The notes beneath the pieces were generated by a model, which was given only the letters and a program-made list of their open reading frames with translations, was not told where the DNA came from and made no database searches. A stretch of DNA of 64,000 nt from Streptomyces fuscichromogenes (GTDB lineage: Bacteria > Actinomycetota > Actinomycetes > Streptomycetales > Streptomycetaceae): the NCBI RefSeq assembly GCF_014645815.1, contig NZ_BMML01000013.1, positions 124,001 through 188,000 of the forward strand, written 5' to 3'. Below, piece after piece: positions 1-8,043 of this stretch. Within the stretch, counting starts at the first letter, position 1; every line of letters starts with the position of its first letter. The position numbers and the translations under genes were made by a program.

Positions 1-239
1 TCACCGCGATGGTCACCTATCTGGCGAGCGAGACGAACCCGTACTCCCAGGAGGCCTTCTCCGTCGCCCGTGGCCGCTATGCCCGCGTCTTCACCGGCGT
101 GGTGGACGGCTGGTACGTGCCGCCGACCGACCCGGTTCCCACCGCCGACGACGTGCACGCGCACATCGACCGCATCCGCGACCGCTCCGTGTACCACGTG
201 CCCGGCTCGCTGTGGGACGAACTGACCTTGATGCCATAG
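1..239 (+). CDS. SDR family oxidoreductase, C-terminal part (cut by window edge)
   Basis: The frame is open from the first base and ends at a TAG (237-239), so only about the last 78 residues of a protein are visible. The start of the visible part, AMVTYLASE, matches the end of the Rossmann core in classical SDR enzymes. After it comes an extended tail (VARGRYARVF, then a PTADDV/VPGSLWDEL end) typical of the longer SDRs found in steroid and terpenoid catabolic clusters. NAD(P) and catalytic motifs lie outside the window, so substrate and cofactor cannot be judged. It sits upstream of the CoA-ester catabolic genes on the same strand and probably belongs to them. The SDR assignment is fairly safe; the function is unknown. 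Confidence 0.7.
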   Translation, partial: TAMVTYLASETNPYSQEAFSVARGRYARVFTGVVDGWYVPPTDPVPTADDVHAHIDRIRDRSVYHVPGSLWDELTLMP

Positions 240-242
240 CCC

Positions 243-263
243 TTCGGGGGCCGAAGCCCCCCC
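243..263 (+). terminator. Hairpin after the partial SDR gene
   Basis: GGGGGC (246-251), loop CGAA, GCCCCC (256-261) form a perfect 6-bp stem just after the stop codon of the SDR fragment and before the next ribosome binding site. There is no T-run, which is usual for terminators in this GC-rich genus. Confidence 0.5.
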
Positions 264-305
264 CCGACGATCACCCATGCCGATATCAAGCAAGGAGAAT
301 TTGTC

Positions 306-710
306 ATGACCAAGAGCGACAACACCGGCCTGGTGCTGAGCTTTTTCGAGAGTTTCAACGCAGGGGACGCCGAGGCGGCGTTCGCGCTGCTGGACGAGGA
401 GGCGGTCTGGTGGGTGGCGGGCAAGCCCGACCGTTTCCCCCTCGCGGGCGATTACGACAAGGACGGGCTGCTGCGACTCCTGGGCACGGTCGGACAGGCC
501 ATGCCGAACGGGGTGGACCTCAAGGTCACCTCCACCACGACGCAGGACGACCGGGTCGTGGTGGAGGCCGAGAGCCACGGGGTCTCCGCCGCCGGCAAGG
601 TCTACGACCAGCGGATCATCTATGTCTTCCAACTGCACGACGGCAAGATCCGCCAAGTCCGCGAGTACCTCGACACCCAGCACGCGGTCGACGTCCTGGT
701 GACGGGTTGA
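306..710 (+). CDS. SnoaL-like / NTF2-fold protein
   Basis: A 134-residue protein of the size and pattern of SnoaL-like NTF2-fold proteins. It has an N-terminal helix pair (FFESFNAGDAEAAFALL), an acidic/Trp stretch (DEEAVWWVAG), and C-terminal strands ending in RQVREYLDTQHAVDVL. Family members are small cone-shaped proteins acting as cyclases, isomerases or hydratases on hydrophobic substrates, or as ligand-binding subunits. The ATG is preceded by AAGGAG (292-297) at good spacing. It stands alone between the SDR fragment and a convergent aldehyde dehydrogenase. Two further NTF2-like genes occur at 21364-21783 and 53575-53946, each near an SDR gene, so the pairing recurs in this genome. No substrate can be assigned. 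Confidence 0.85.
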   Translation: MTKSDNTGLVLSFFESFNAGDAEAAFALLDEEAVWWVAGKPDRFPLAGDYDKDGLLRLLGTVGQAMPNGVDLKVTSTTTQDDRVVVEAESHGVSAAGKVYDQRIIYVFQLHDGKIRQVREYLDTQHAVDVLVTG

Positions 711-765
711 GCCCTCGGGGGCGCTCTGGTCGAGCGGGTGCGGGGCCGCCGTGTTCCCCCACCGC

Positions 766-2232
766 TCACAGGCCGAGTCGGGTCCGGATCTCCATGGCCG
801 CCGCGGCGATGGCCTGGTCGAGCCCCGCCGTCGTCTCCGGGGCGAGCGCGGGGGTACCGACCAGTCCCTCCGTCACGCCGTGCGGGCCGGTCTGGGCAGC
901 CACGGTGCGCCGGTGGGTGAACGTGTCGAAGCCGGTCCTGCCGCCGTAGGCGCCGTGGCCGGAGCCGCCGATCCCGCCAAAGGGGGCGTTGCTGAGGGAG
1001 GCGTGGAGGAGGCCGTCGTTACGGGTGACGCCACCGGAGGTGGTGTGTCGCAGGAAGTGGCGGAAGTCGTCGCCGTCCTCGCCGTACCAGTAGGCGGCGA
1101 GCGGGGCCGGGCGGTCGGCGATGTACGCGACGGGCTCGGCGGGGTCGTCGTACGGGTGGATCACCAGGACCGGACCGAAGATTTCCTCCCGGGAGATCTC
1201 CGCCTCCTCGGGCACGTCGAGGAGCAAGGCAGGCGGGATGAGGCGGTCCTCGCGGGACGGTTCCTCCGCGACGGCGGTGATCCTCCTGGCACCGTGCTTC
1301 TCGGCGTCCTGGATGAGGTCCAGGACCCGGTCGAAGTTGCGGTCGTCGACCAGGGAGACCGCGGCCGGGTGGTCCGTGTAGGTGGGGAAGAGGCCGGCCA
1401 GTGCGGTGCGCAGGCGGTCGGTGAAGCCGTCCACGTGCTGCCGGGGCACGAAGACGTAGTCGGGGCAGAGGCAGACCTGGCCGCCGTTGCTCATCCGGCT
1501 GCCCGCGATGCGCCGGGCGGCCAGGTCCAGGTCGGCGTCCCGGGCAACGACGGCAGGGTTCTTCCCGCCCAGCTCCAAGGTGACGGGGACGAGGTTCGCG
1601 GCGGCGGCCGCGGCCACCGACCTGCCCACCTGGGGGGAGCCGGTGAACAGGATGTGGTTCAGCGGGAGATGCGAGAACTCCTGCGCCGTCTTCAGGTCCC
1701 CGCACACCACGGCGACCTCGTCCTCGCCGAGATACCGGGCCACGGCCCGGGCGAAGATCTCGCCGGTGCGGACGTGCACGTCGGTGAACTTGATGATCAC
1801 GCGGTTCCCGGCGGCCAGCGCGTCCAGCGCCGGGCGAACGGCGAGACCCACGGGCAGGTTCCACGCGGTGACGACGCCGACGACACCGAGCGGCTGCTGC
1901 TGCACGAACGCGGGGACGGGGCCGTCGACGGGGACCGGTTTCATCCACTCCTCCAGACCCTCGCGCAGGACCTGGGACTCCGGGACCAGGCCGAGGACCT
2001 CCCCCGCCTTGGACAGGGCTGCCGGGCGTCGGCCGAAGTCCTCGGTCAGCGCGGTGGTGAGCTCGTCCGCGGCATCGAGTACAGCGAGTACGAGTCGGTC
2101 GATCCGGTCGCGCCGCGTCTGCGCGGTGGGCGGGCCCTCCAGCCGGAAAGCCGCCCGCTGCACCGCCACGAGCCGGTCGAGCTCCGCACGGTCGACATGT
2201 TCAGGGGTGGGGGTGGAAGGAAGTGCGGACAG
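766..2232 (-). CDS. Aldehyde dehydrogenase, coniferyl-aldehyde-dehydrogenase type
   Basis: NAD(P)-dependent oxidation of an aldehyde to the acid. The glutamate motif LELGGKNP and the nucleophile motif GGQVCLCPDYVFVP (two Cys one residue apart) are intact, as are the EEIFGPVL and PFGGIGGSGHGAYGG motifs. The best-supported start is a CTG (2232-2230): it lies 9 nt after AAGGAG (2247-2242) and aligns with the ATG of the paralogue at 13177. The frame is open upstream to 2334, but no ATG or GTG near the ribosome binding site fits. From the CTG the product is 488 residues, normal for this ALDH branch. It converges with the SnoaL-like gene and diverges from the MmyB-type regulator. It is probably the aldehyde step of the fused-enzyme pathway. 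Substrate is not established. Confidence 0.88.
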   Translation of the reverse strand: MSALPSTPTPEHVDRAELDRLVAVQRAAFRLEGPPTAQTRRDRIDRLVLAVLDAADELTTALTEDFGRRPAALSKAGEVLGLVPESQVLREGLEEWMKPVPVDGPVPAFVQQQPLGVVGVVTAWNLPVGLAVRPALDALAAGNRVIIKFTDVHVRTGEIFARAVARYLGEDEVAVVCGDLKTAQEFSHLPLNHILFTGSPQVGRSVAAAAAANLVPVTLELGGKNPAVVARDADLDLAARRIAGSRMSNGGQVCLCPDYVFVPRQHVDGFTDRLRTALAGLFPTYTDHPAAVSLVDDRNFDRVLDLIQDAEKHGARRITAVAEEPSREDRLIPPALLLDVPEEAEISREEIFGPVLVIHPYDDPAEPVAYIADRPAPLAAYWYGEDGDDFRHFLRHTTSGGVTRNDGLLHASLSNAPFGGIGGSGHGAYGGRTGFDTFTHRRTVAAQTGPHGVTEGLVGTPALAPETTAGLDQAIAAAAMEIRTRLGL

Positions 2233-2383
2233 GGGAACCAGCTCCTTGATTCGTCGGCTGCCACGGCGAAGGAGGATCACGGGATCCGGCCCGCCGCACG
2301 CGGAACCGGGGGCTCCGGGAGCGGACGACGGCAACCTGGGAGGGGCCGCGGTCCGCGACGGCCTCCACCGTCTTCGACCGCCG

Positions 2384-2423
2384 CCGGGTTACCCAGTACC
2401 CCGCTCATCCTGGGGGTGACAGG
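2384..2423 (-). promoter_or_regulatory. 40-bp repeated promoter/operator element, copy 1
   Basis: Read on the minus strand this segment matches the plus-strand segment 3450-3490 at 30 of 40 positions. Shared blocks are GTCAC, ACTGGGTA and a GGGTA(A/T)CCC near-palindrome. It lies between the divergent ALDH gene and the MmyB-type regulator gene, about 40-80 bp before the regulator start. The regulator (2463-3356) is the obvious candidate to bind it, but that is inference. Confidence 0.6.
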
Positions 2424-2462
2424 ACCAGGCTCGCGGCGACCGGGGGCCGTACCGTGGGAGAC

Positions 2463-3356
2463 ATGGTCAACGAAAACCCCCTCGGCGAGTACCTGCGAGC
2501 CCGCCGCGAGCAACTGGGCCCCGAGGACGTCGGCCTGCCCGCGTCCGGGCGACGCCGAGTGCCCGGTCTGCGCCGGGAGGAGATGGCGCTGCTCGCCGGC
2601 ATCAGCGCCGACTACTACCTCCGCCTGGAACAGGGCCGCGACCGCAACCCCTCCGTGCAGGTCCTCGACGCCCTCGCCCGCGCCCTCCACCTCGACGAGG
2701 ACGCCACGGCCCATCTGCACCGGCTCGCCCACCCCGAGCGCGGTCGCCGACGGCCGACACCGCGGCGCCCCGAGCGCGCTCCCGACGGCATCCGGCAGTT
2801 CATCGACACCTGGCCGCACGCCCCCGCCTACGTCCTCGGCCGCATGATGGACGTGCTCGCGGCCAACCCGCTCGCCCAGGCCCTCACCCCCATCCTCACG
2901 CCGGGCACCAACATGGTCCGCTCCCTCTTCCTCGCTCCCGTCTCCGCCGCCGCGCACGGGGGCTGGGACGTGAACGCCGAGGGTCTGGTCGCGGCCCTGC
3001 GCGCCCTCGTCGGCCCCGACGTCGACGACCCCGCCCTGAACGAACTCGTCGGCGAGCTGTCGGTGCGCAGCGAGGACTTCCGCAAGCTGTGGTCACGCCA
3101 CGAGGTGCGGCCCAAGCGCAGCGGCACCTTCACCTTCGAACACCCCCAGGTCGGCCCCCTCCAGCTGCGCCACGAGAAGCTGCTGATCACCGACGCCGAC
3201 CGGCAGACCCTCGTCATCTACCACGCCGACCCGGGCACCCCCACCGCGGAACGCCTCGCCCTCCTCGCCTCCCTCGCCTCCACCCCGAACACCGCTGCGA
3301 CGCCTTCTTCCGCTTCTCCCGCCGAACGCACCGCCCCGGACGTCCGGCGTGCATGA
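2463..3356 (+). CDS. XRE-family regulator with MmyB-type ligand-binding domain
   Basis: A 297-residue DNA-binding regulator. Residues about 5-80 form the HTH: LGEYLRARR, then RRVPGLRREEMALLAGISA, then YYLRLEQGRDRNPS, a signature of this subfamily. Residues about 100-265 match the MmyB-like ligand-binding domain (DTWPHAPAYVLGRMMDVLAANPLA; KRSGTFTFEHPQVG). Related proteins usually control an adjacent dehydrogenase or reductase gene. Here an ALDH gene is divergent and an SDR gene follows directly; copies of a 40-bp element lie before the regulator and before that SDR. I chose ATG 2463; an in-frame GTG at 2454 would add three residues. The last 35 or so residues are low-complexity (Ser/Ala/Thr/Pro) and likely disordered. 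Family call is secure; ligand unknown. Confidence 0.9.
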   Translation: MVNENPLGEYLRARREQLGPEDVGLPASGRRRVPGLRREEMALLAGISADYYLRLEQGRDRNPSVQVLDALARALHLDEDATAHLHRLAHPERGRRRPTPRRPERAPDGIRQFIDTWPHAPAYVLGRMMDVLAANPLAQALTPILTPGTNMVRSLFLAPVSAAAHGGWDVNAEGLVAALRALVGPDVDDPALNELVGELSVRSEDFRKLWSRHEVRPKRSGTFTFEHPQVGPLQLRHEKLLITDADRQTLVIYHADPGTPTAERLALLASLASTPNTAATPSSASPAERTAPDVRRA

Positions 3357-3364
3357 GGGGCCCG

Positions 3365-3398
3365 TGCACATGTCCGCTTCGCTGACACTCACGTGTCC
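3365..3398 (+). promoter_or_regulatory. 34-bp repeated regulatory element, copy 1
   Basis: Identical at 30 of 34 positions to the minus-strand reading of 8103-8136. Blocks in order are ACATGTCCG, TTCGCTGAC and CACGTGTCC; the first and last are near direct repeats about 22 bp apart. It starts 9 bp after the regulator stop and ends 115 bp before the SDR start, so it probably acts on the SDR/thiolase-hydratase transcript. Confidence 0.65.
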
Positions 3399-3449
3399 TC
3401 ACCGGCAACGTGCAGGGGTGGCACGGGTCGTGCGGTCGCCGAGCCTGGT

Positions 3450-3490
3450 CCCGTCACTCCTAGGGTAGGCAGGGCACTGGGTATCCCTGG
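3450..3490 (+). promoter_or_regulatory. 40-bp repeated promoter/operator element, copy 2
   Basis: Plus-strand partner of 2384-2423, 30 of 40 positions the same. It contains CACTCCTAGGGTAGG, then ACTGGGTATCCC. It ends 23 bp before the SDR start at 3514, the position of a core promoter or overlapping operator; TAGGGT (3461-3466) could be a -10 box. Confidence 0.6.
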
Positions 3491-3513
3491 GACGGTCGCC
3501 GACCGTTGCAGGC

Positions 3514-4476
3514 ATGACACTCATCAGCACACCCTTCGGGTTCCATTCCACCGCCGCCGAGGTCGCCGCCGGGATCGATCTGACCGGGCAGCGGGCCATC
3601 GTGACCGGAGCGTCCTCCGGACTCGGCGTCGAGACCGCGCGGGCCCTGGCGGGCGTCGGCGCGGAGGTCACCCTCGCGGTCCGTGACCCGGCCGCCGGAC
3701 AGGTGGCCGCGGACGACATCACCGCCACCACGGGCAACAAGGAGATCAGCGTCGCGGCTCTGGAGCTGGCCGACCGGGAGTCGGTGGCCGCCTTCACCGC
3801 CGCCTGGGACGGACCCCTGCACATCCTCGTCAACAACGCGGGCGTCATGGCACTGCCGCGGCTGGAGCTGACGCCGGACGGCTGGGAGAAGCAGTTCGCC
3901 GTCAACCACCTCGGCCCGTTCGCCCTCGCGGTGGGCCTGCACAGGGCACTGGCGGCCGCCGGCGGCGCCCGGGTCGTCTCGGTCAGTTCGAGCATGCACA
4001 TGTGGTCGCCGGTCGTCCTCGACGACCTCCACTTCACCTTCCGGCAGTACGGCCCCTGGCTGGGGTACGGCCAGTCGAAGACCGCCAACATCCTCTTCGC
4101 CGTCGGCGCCGCCGACCGCTGGGCCCATGACGGAATCTCCGTCAACGCCGTCACGCCGGGCACCGCCATGAGCAACCTCTACCGGCACAAGCCGCCGTCG
4201 CCGACCGAGGGCAAGATGTTCGGCAACGTCAAGGGACTGATCAAGTCGACGGAGCAGGGCGCGGCCACCTCCGTCCTGGCGGCCGCCTCCCCTCTGCTGG
4301 AGGGGGTCAGCGGCCGTTACTTCGCCGACTGCGCCGAGGCGGTACCGGTCGACCGGCCGCCGTCGATGGAGACGCAACCCGTTGAGTTCATGAACGCCGT
4401 GGCACCCTACGCCCTCGACACGGTGGGCGCCGACCGGCTGTGGGAGGCCTCGCTGCGTCTCATCACCACGCGCTGA
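3514..4476 (+). CDS. SDR oxidoreductase (retinol-dehydrogenase/WWOX-like)
   Basis: A 320-residue SDR. The nucleotide site TGASSGLGVETARAL, the NNAG motif (ILVNNAGVMA), the active-site Ser region (VSVSSSMHM) and the catalytic pair YGQSK (Tyr-x-x-x-Lys) are all present. Length and the long C-terminal part after TPGTAMSNLYRH place it among the retinol-dehydrogenase-like SDRs rather than the 250-residue FabG type. It is expected to oxidise or reduce a hydroxyl/carbonyl with NAD(P). It follows the MmyB-type regulator and two regulatory elements (3365-3398, 3450-3490) and probably leads the transcript that includes the thiolase/hydratase fusion at 4692. Substrate unknown. Confidence 0.9.
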   Translation: MTLISTPFGFHSTAAEVAAGIDLTGQRAIVTGASSGLGVETARALAGVGAEVTLAVRDPAAGQVAADDITATTGNKEISVAALELADRESVAAFTAAWDGPLHILVNNAGVMALPRLELTPDGWEKQFAVNHLGPFALAVGLHRALAAAGGARVVSVSSSMHMWSPVVLDDLHFTFRQYGPWLGYGQSKTANILFAVGAADRWAHDGISVNAVTPGTAMSNLYRHKPPSPTEGKMFGNVKGLIKSTEQGAATSVLAAASPLLEGVSGRYFADCAEAVPVDRPPSMETQPVEFMNAVAPYALDTVGADRLWEASLRLITTR

Positions 4477-4691
4477 CCCGGGACGGACGCACCGCCGGGC
4501 ACCGGACAACACCGACGCGCTCGCCGGGCAGCCACTCCCCCGAGCGCGAGCAGATCCCCGGTCGGCCCACCCTGCCGTACCTCTCCAGTCCGTCACCGCG
4601 GGCGTGCGGACCTGCCCATGGCCCGGCGCCCGCACCCGGACCCGCCCCGCTCCGACCGCGCACCAAGCCTCGACAGAAGTGAGAAACGCAC

Positions 4692-7058
4692 ATGCAGTAC
4701 GACGAACTCGACCCCCGCACACCCGTGCTCGTCGGTATCGGCCAGGTGTCCGAACGGCTGGGTGAACCCGGCTACCGCAAGCGCTCGCCCGTCCAGCTCG
4801 CCGCCGACGCCGCGCAGGAGGCCCTCGCGGACAGCGGCGCCGCGACGGAGGTCGCGGACATCGTCGACACGGTCGCCGGGGTGCGCCAGTTCGAGACCTC
4901 GGCGCCCGGAATGCCCGCGCCGCTCGGGCGCTCCGACAACTTCCCGCGTTCGGTAGCCGCCCGGCTGGGGGCGGACCCGCGCCGGGCGGTCCTGGAGATC
5001 GCCGGCGGTCACAGCCCGCAGCACCTGGTGACCGAGCTGGCCGCCGCGATCGCGGCGGGCGAGTCGGAGGTCGCGCTGATCTTCGGCGCCGAGGCCATCT
5101 CCACCGCGCAGGCGCTGGCCAAGGCAGAGGAGCGGCCGGATTGGTCCGAGCGGGTCGGCGGCCAGCTGGAAGACCGGGGCTACGGTATGCAGGGCCTCGC
5201 GAGCATGCACCGCAGCGCTCACGGGCTGACCGACGCCCCCTCCCAGTACGCCCTGCTGGAGAACGCGCGCCGGGCCCGGCTGAAGCAGTCCCGCCAGGAC
5301 TACGCGGCCTCGATCGGCCAGCTGTTCGCGCCGTTCACCAAGGTGGCCGCGGCCAACCCGCACGCGAGTGCGTCCGTCGAGCGGTCCGCCGAGGAACTGG
5401 TCACGCCGAGCGAGGCCAACCGCCGCATCGCCGACCCCTACACCCGCTACCTCGTGGCCCGGGACAAGGTGAACCAGGGAGCGGCCGTGCTGCTCATGTC
5501 CGTAGCGGCAGCCCGGCGGCTCGGCGTGCCCGAGGACCGGTGGGTGTTCCTGCACGGCCACGCCGACCTGCGGGAACGCGACCTGATGGACCGCGCCGAC
5601 TTCGGCTCGGCCCCCGCGGCGGTCGCGGCGACGCGCGGCGCGCTCGACATGGCGGGTCTGGGCGTGGACGAGGTGTCCACTTTCGATTTCTACAGCTGCT
5701 TCCCGGTGGCCGTGTCCGCCGTAATCGAGGGCCTCGGCCTCAGGGACGACGACCCGCGCGGTCTCACCCTCACCGGCGGGCTGCCCTTCTTCGGCGGCCC
5801 GGGCAACAACTACTCGATGCACGCCATCGTCGAGACGGTCCAGCGGGCCCGTACCGCCCCCGGCTCTTTCGGCTTCGTCGGCGCCAACGGCGGCTTCCTC
5901 AGCAAGTACTCCGCCGGCGTCTACTCCACGGCCCCGGCACCGTGGAAGCCCGCCGCCGACACCGAGAAGCAGGCCGCGCTCGACGCGGTGCCCGCCCCCG
6001 CTGAGGCCAGGCACGCCGACGGCTGGGCGAGCATCGAGACGTTCACGGTCAAACACGGCCGCTCCGGCGACACGGGCATCGTCATCGGCCGGCTGGAGCG
6101 GGACGGCCGCCGCTTCGTGGCCATGACCCAACCCGGCGACACCGAGACGCTCGGCCTGCTCGCAGCCGAACAGCCCATCGGCGAACGGGTCTTCGTGCGG
6201 TCCTTCGGGTACGGCAATCGAGTCACCACCACGGCCGCGCGCATGGAGGAGCTCCTCCCCACTCCCCCGCTCGTCCTGCGCGAGTCCTACGAGCACATCG
6301 CCGTCCGCCGCGACGGTCACCTCCTGGAAGTGACGATCAACCGGCCCGAGGTGCGCAACTGCCTGCACCCCATGGCCAACGACGAGCTGGAACACGCCTT
6401 CGACTGCTTCTTCGCCGACCCCGACCTGTGGGTCGCGATCATCACCGGCGCCGGGGAGCAGGCCTTCTGCGCCGGGAACGACCTGCGCTACTCCTCCTCG
6501 GGCAAGCCGATGTGGGTGCCCAAGAACGGGTTCGGCGGCCTGACCCACCGCGAGGGCATGACCAAGCCGGTCATCGCCGCGGTGAACGGCTACACCATGG
6601 CCGGCGGCTTCGAGATCGCCCTCGCCTGCCATCTGATCGTCGCCGACGCGACCGCGCAGTTCGCGCTCACCGAGGTCAGGGTGGGCCTGGTGGCCGGCGA
6701 GGGCGGCGCGATCCGGCTGCCGCGGGCGCTGCCGCCGAGGGTCGCGACCGAGATGCTCCTCACCGGCCGCCGTATGGACGCGCAGGAGGCGCTGCGCTGG
6801 GGCCTGGTCACCGAGGTCACCGAGCCCGGCAAGGCACTCGACACCGCGCGGGCACTGGCCGCACGCATCCTCGAAGGGTCCCCGGCCGCCGTACGGTCCA
6901 CTCTGCGGCTCATGACCGAGACCGCGGGCATCGCCGACACCGTGGCCGCGACCCGGCACCCGAGCGCCGTGCTGGACGAGATGTTCGTCAGCGAGGACGC
7001 CATCGAGGGCATGACCGCCTTCGCCCAGAAGCGCGAGCCCCTGTGGGTGGGCCGCTGA
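4692..7058 (+). CDS. Thiolase-like / enoyl-CoA hydratase fusion protein
   Basis: A 788-residue two-part enzyme. Residues about 1-525 resemble the long acetyl-CoA-acetyltransferase-like thiolases (PVLVGIGQVSER at the start; SFGFVGANGGFLSKYSAG near the end) with their extra C-terminal domain. Residues about 530-788 are a complete crotonase: oxyanion-hole segments AFCAGNDLR and YTMAGGFEIA, and both glutamates used by enoyl-CoA hydratases (in FALTEVRVGL and ATEMLLTG). In the thiolase part the usual nucleophile-Cys segment reads LEIAGGHSPQ, with no Cys, while later FYSCFPVAV and GGPGNNYSMH remain. The half may thus cleave differently or bind acyl-CoA only. These activities are normally separate proteins. 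Ribosome binding is weak; ATG 4692 fits the family start. It probably cleaves and hydrates CoA esters in the same pathway as the 8345 operon. Confidence 0.9.
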   Translation: MQYDELDPRTPVLVGIGQVSERLGEPGYRKRSPVQLAADAAQEALADSGAATEVADIVDTVAGVRQFETSAPGMPAPLGRSDNFPRSVAARLGADPRRAVLEIAGGHSPQHLVTELAAAIAAGESEVALIFGAEAISTAQALAKAEERPDWSERVGGQLEDRGYGMQGLASMHRSAHGLTDAPSQYALLENARRARLKQSRQDYAASIGQLFAPFTKVAAANPHASASVERSAEELVTPSEANRRIADPYTRYLVARDKVNQGAAVLLMSVAAARRLGVPEDRWVFLHGHADLRERDLMDRADFGSAPAAVAATRGALDMAGLGVDEVSTFDFYSCFPVAVSAVIEGLGLRDDDPRGLTLTGGLPFFGGPGNNYSMHAIVETVQRARTAPGSFGFVGANGGFLSKYSAGVYSTAPAPWKPAADTEKQAALDAVPAPAEARHADGWASIETFTVKHGRSGDTGIVIGRLERDGRRFVAMTQPGDTETLGLLAAEQPIGERVFVRSFGYGNRVTTTAARMEELLPTPPLVLRESYEHIAVRRDGHLLEVTINRPEVRNCLHPMANDELEHAFDCFFADPDLWVAIITGAGEQAFCAGNDLRYSSSGKPMWVPKNGFGGLTHREGMTKPVIAAVNGYTMAGGFEIALACHLIVADATAQFALTEVRVGLVAGEGGAIRLPRALPPRVATEMLLTGRRMDAQEALRWGLVTEVTEPGKALDTARALAARILEGSPAAVRSTLRLMTETAGIADTVAATRHPSAVLDEMFVSEDAIEGMTAFAQKREPLWVGR

Positions 7059-7067
7059 GGGGCGGCG

Positions 7068-7107
7068 GGCCCGGCCCAGGACCTCACAAGGTCCCGTCGG
7101 CCGGGTC
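7068..7107. terminator. Hairpin between convergent genes
   Basis: Between the fusion gene and the convergent LysR gene. The inner stem is GGACCT (7079-7084) / AGGTCC (7089-7094) with a CACA loop. Outer arms GGCCCGGCC (7068-7076) and GGCCGGGTC (7099-7107) pair at 8 of 9 positions. It is suitable as a shared terminator. Confidence 0.5.
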
Positions 7108-7128
7108 CCCACAGGTCCCGCCGGGTCC

Positions 7129-8043
7129 TCACAGGCCCATGGGTGCGTCCTCGTACCGCGCCCGCAGCTCGGCGAGCACCTCCCGCAGACCCGGGACGAA
7201 CTCCTCGGCGCCCCGCCGCCACGCGATGCCGGCCCGGAGGACCATGCCGGGCTCGTCGAGCGGTACGACCCGGAAGGTCGGCGGGCCGAAGACGCGCATG
7301 GCGGGAAGGTCGTCGCCGAGGACGGTGAGGGCGAGCGCACCGGTGCGCATGACATGGGCGGCGACCTGCACCGCGTCGCTGTGCGGGAGGTCGACGATAC
7401 GGGTGACCCCTGCCTCCACCAGCGCCGCCCGGTTCTCGGCCACCACCGACGGATGCACCTTCGGGGAGGTCACCAGCACCTGCCGTCGGCGCAGGTCCCG
7501 CAGGGTCAGGGAGGGACGGTCGGCGAACTCGTCGTCGACCGTCATCGCCACCCCGAGCGAGCCCCGGGAGATGACCAGGCTCTCCAGATCCGCGGTGCCG
7601 ACCGGGAGATGGACGGCGGCCAGGTCGAGACGGCCCGCCACCAGCTCCTCCAGCAGTTCGGCCGACGGGGCGAGGGTGACGGGCAGTTCGACGTCGGGGG
7701 CGATCCCGCCGTAGATCGACAGCACGGTGTCCAGGACCCTCGGCGGGGCCAGTGGGGCGGCTCCGGCGCGGCAGAGCCTGGCGCCCGCATGGTCGTGGGC
7801 GAAGGTCCGCAGATCGTCGAAGTCGCGGACCACGCCGTCCGCCCGTGCGCGGAAGGCTGCTCCGAAGGACGTCAGTTCCACGTGGTGGTGCTCGCGGACG
7901 AACAGGTCGCGGCCGAGTTCGTGCTCCAGTTCCCGGATACGGCGGCTCAGCGGCGAGGCGGTCACATGCAGCCGTTCCGCGGCCCTGCCGAAGTGCAACT
8001 CGTCGGCGACGGCGAGGAAATAGCGGAGTTGCTGGATGTCCAC
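7129..8043 (-). CDS. LysR-family transcriptional regulator
   Basis: A 304-residue LysR-type regulator. The N-terminal winged HTH (MDIQQLRYFLAVADELHFG, then LHVTASPLSRRIRELEHELG) is complete, followed by a co-inducer-binding domain of normal length (about residues 90-295). It is divergent from the seven-gene catabolic operon starting at 8345. That is the usual LysR arrangement, so it is the best candidate activator of that operon. The 34-bp element at 8103-8136 lies in the shared promoter region, 60 bp before this start, and may be its binding site. The inducer is probably the pathway substrate or a CoA ester, which cannot be read from sequence. Confidence 0.9.
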   Translation of the reverse strand: MDIQQLRYFLAVADELHFGRAAERLHVTASPLSRRIRELEHELGRDLFVREHHHVELTSFGAAFRARADGVVRDFDDLRTFAHDHAGARLCRAGAAPLAPPRVLDTVLSIYGGIAPDVELPVTLAPSAELLEELVAGRLDLAAVHLPVGTADLESLVISRGSLGVAMTVDDEFADRPSLTLRDLRRRQVLVTSPKVHPSVVAENRAALVEAGVTRIVDLPHSDAVQVAAHVMRTGALALTVLGDDLPAMRVFGPPTFRVVPLDEPGMVLRAGIAWRRGAEEFVPGLREVLAELRARYEDAPMGL

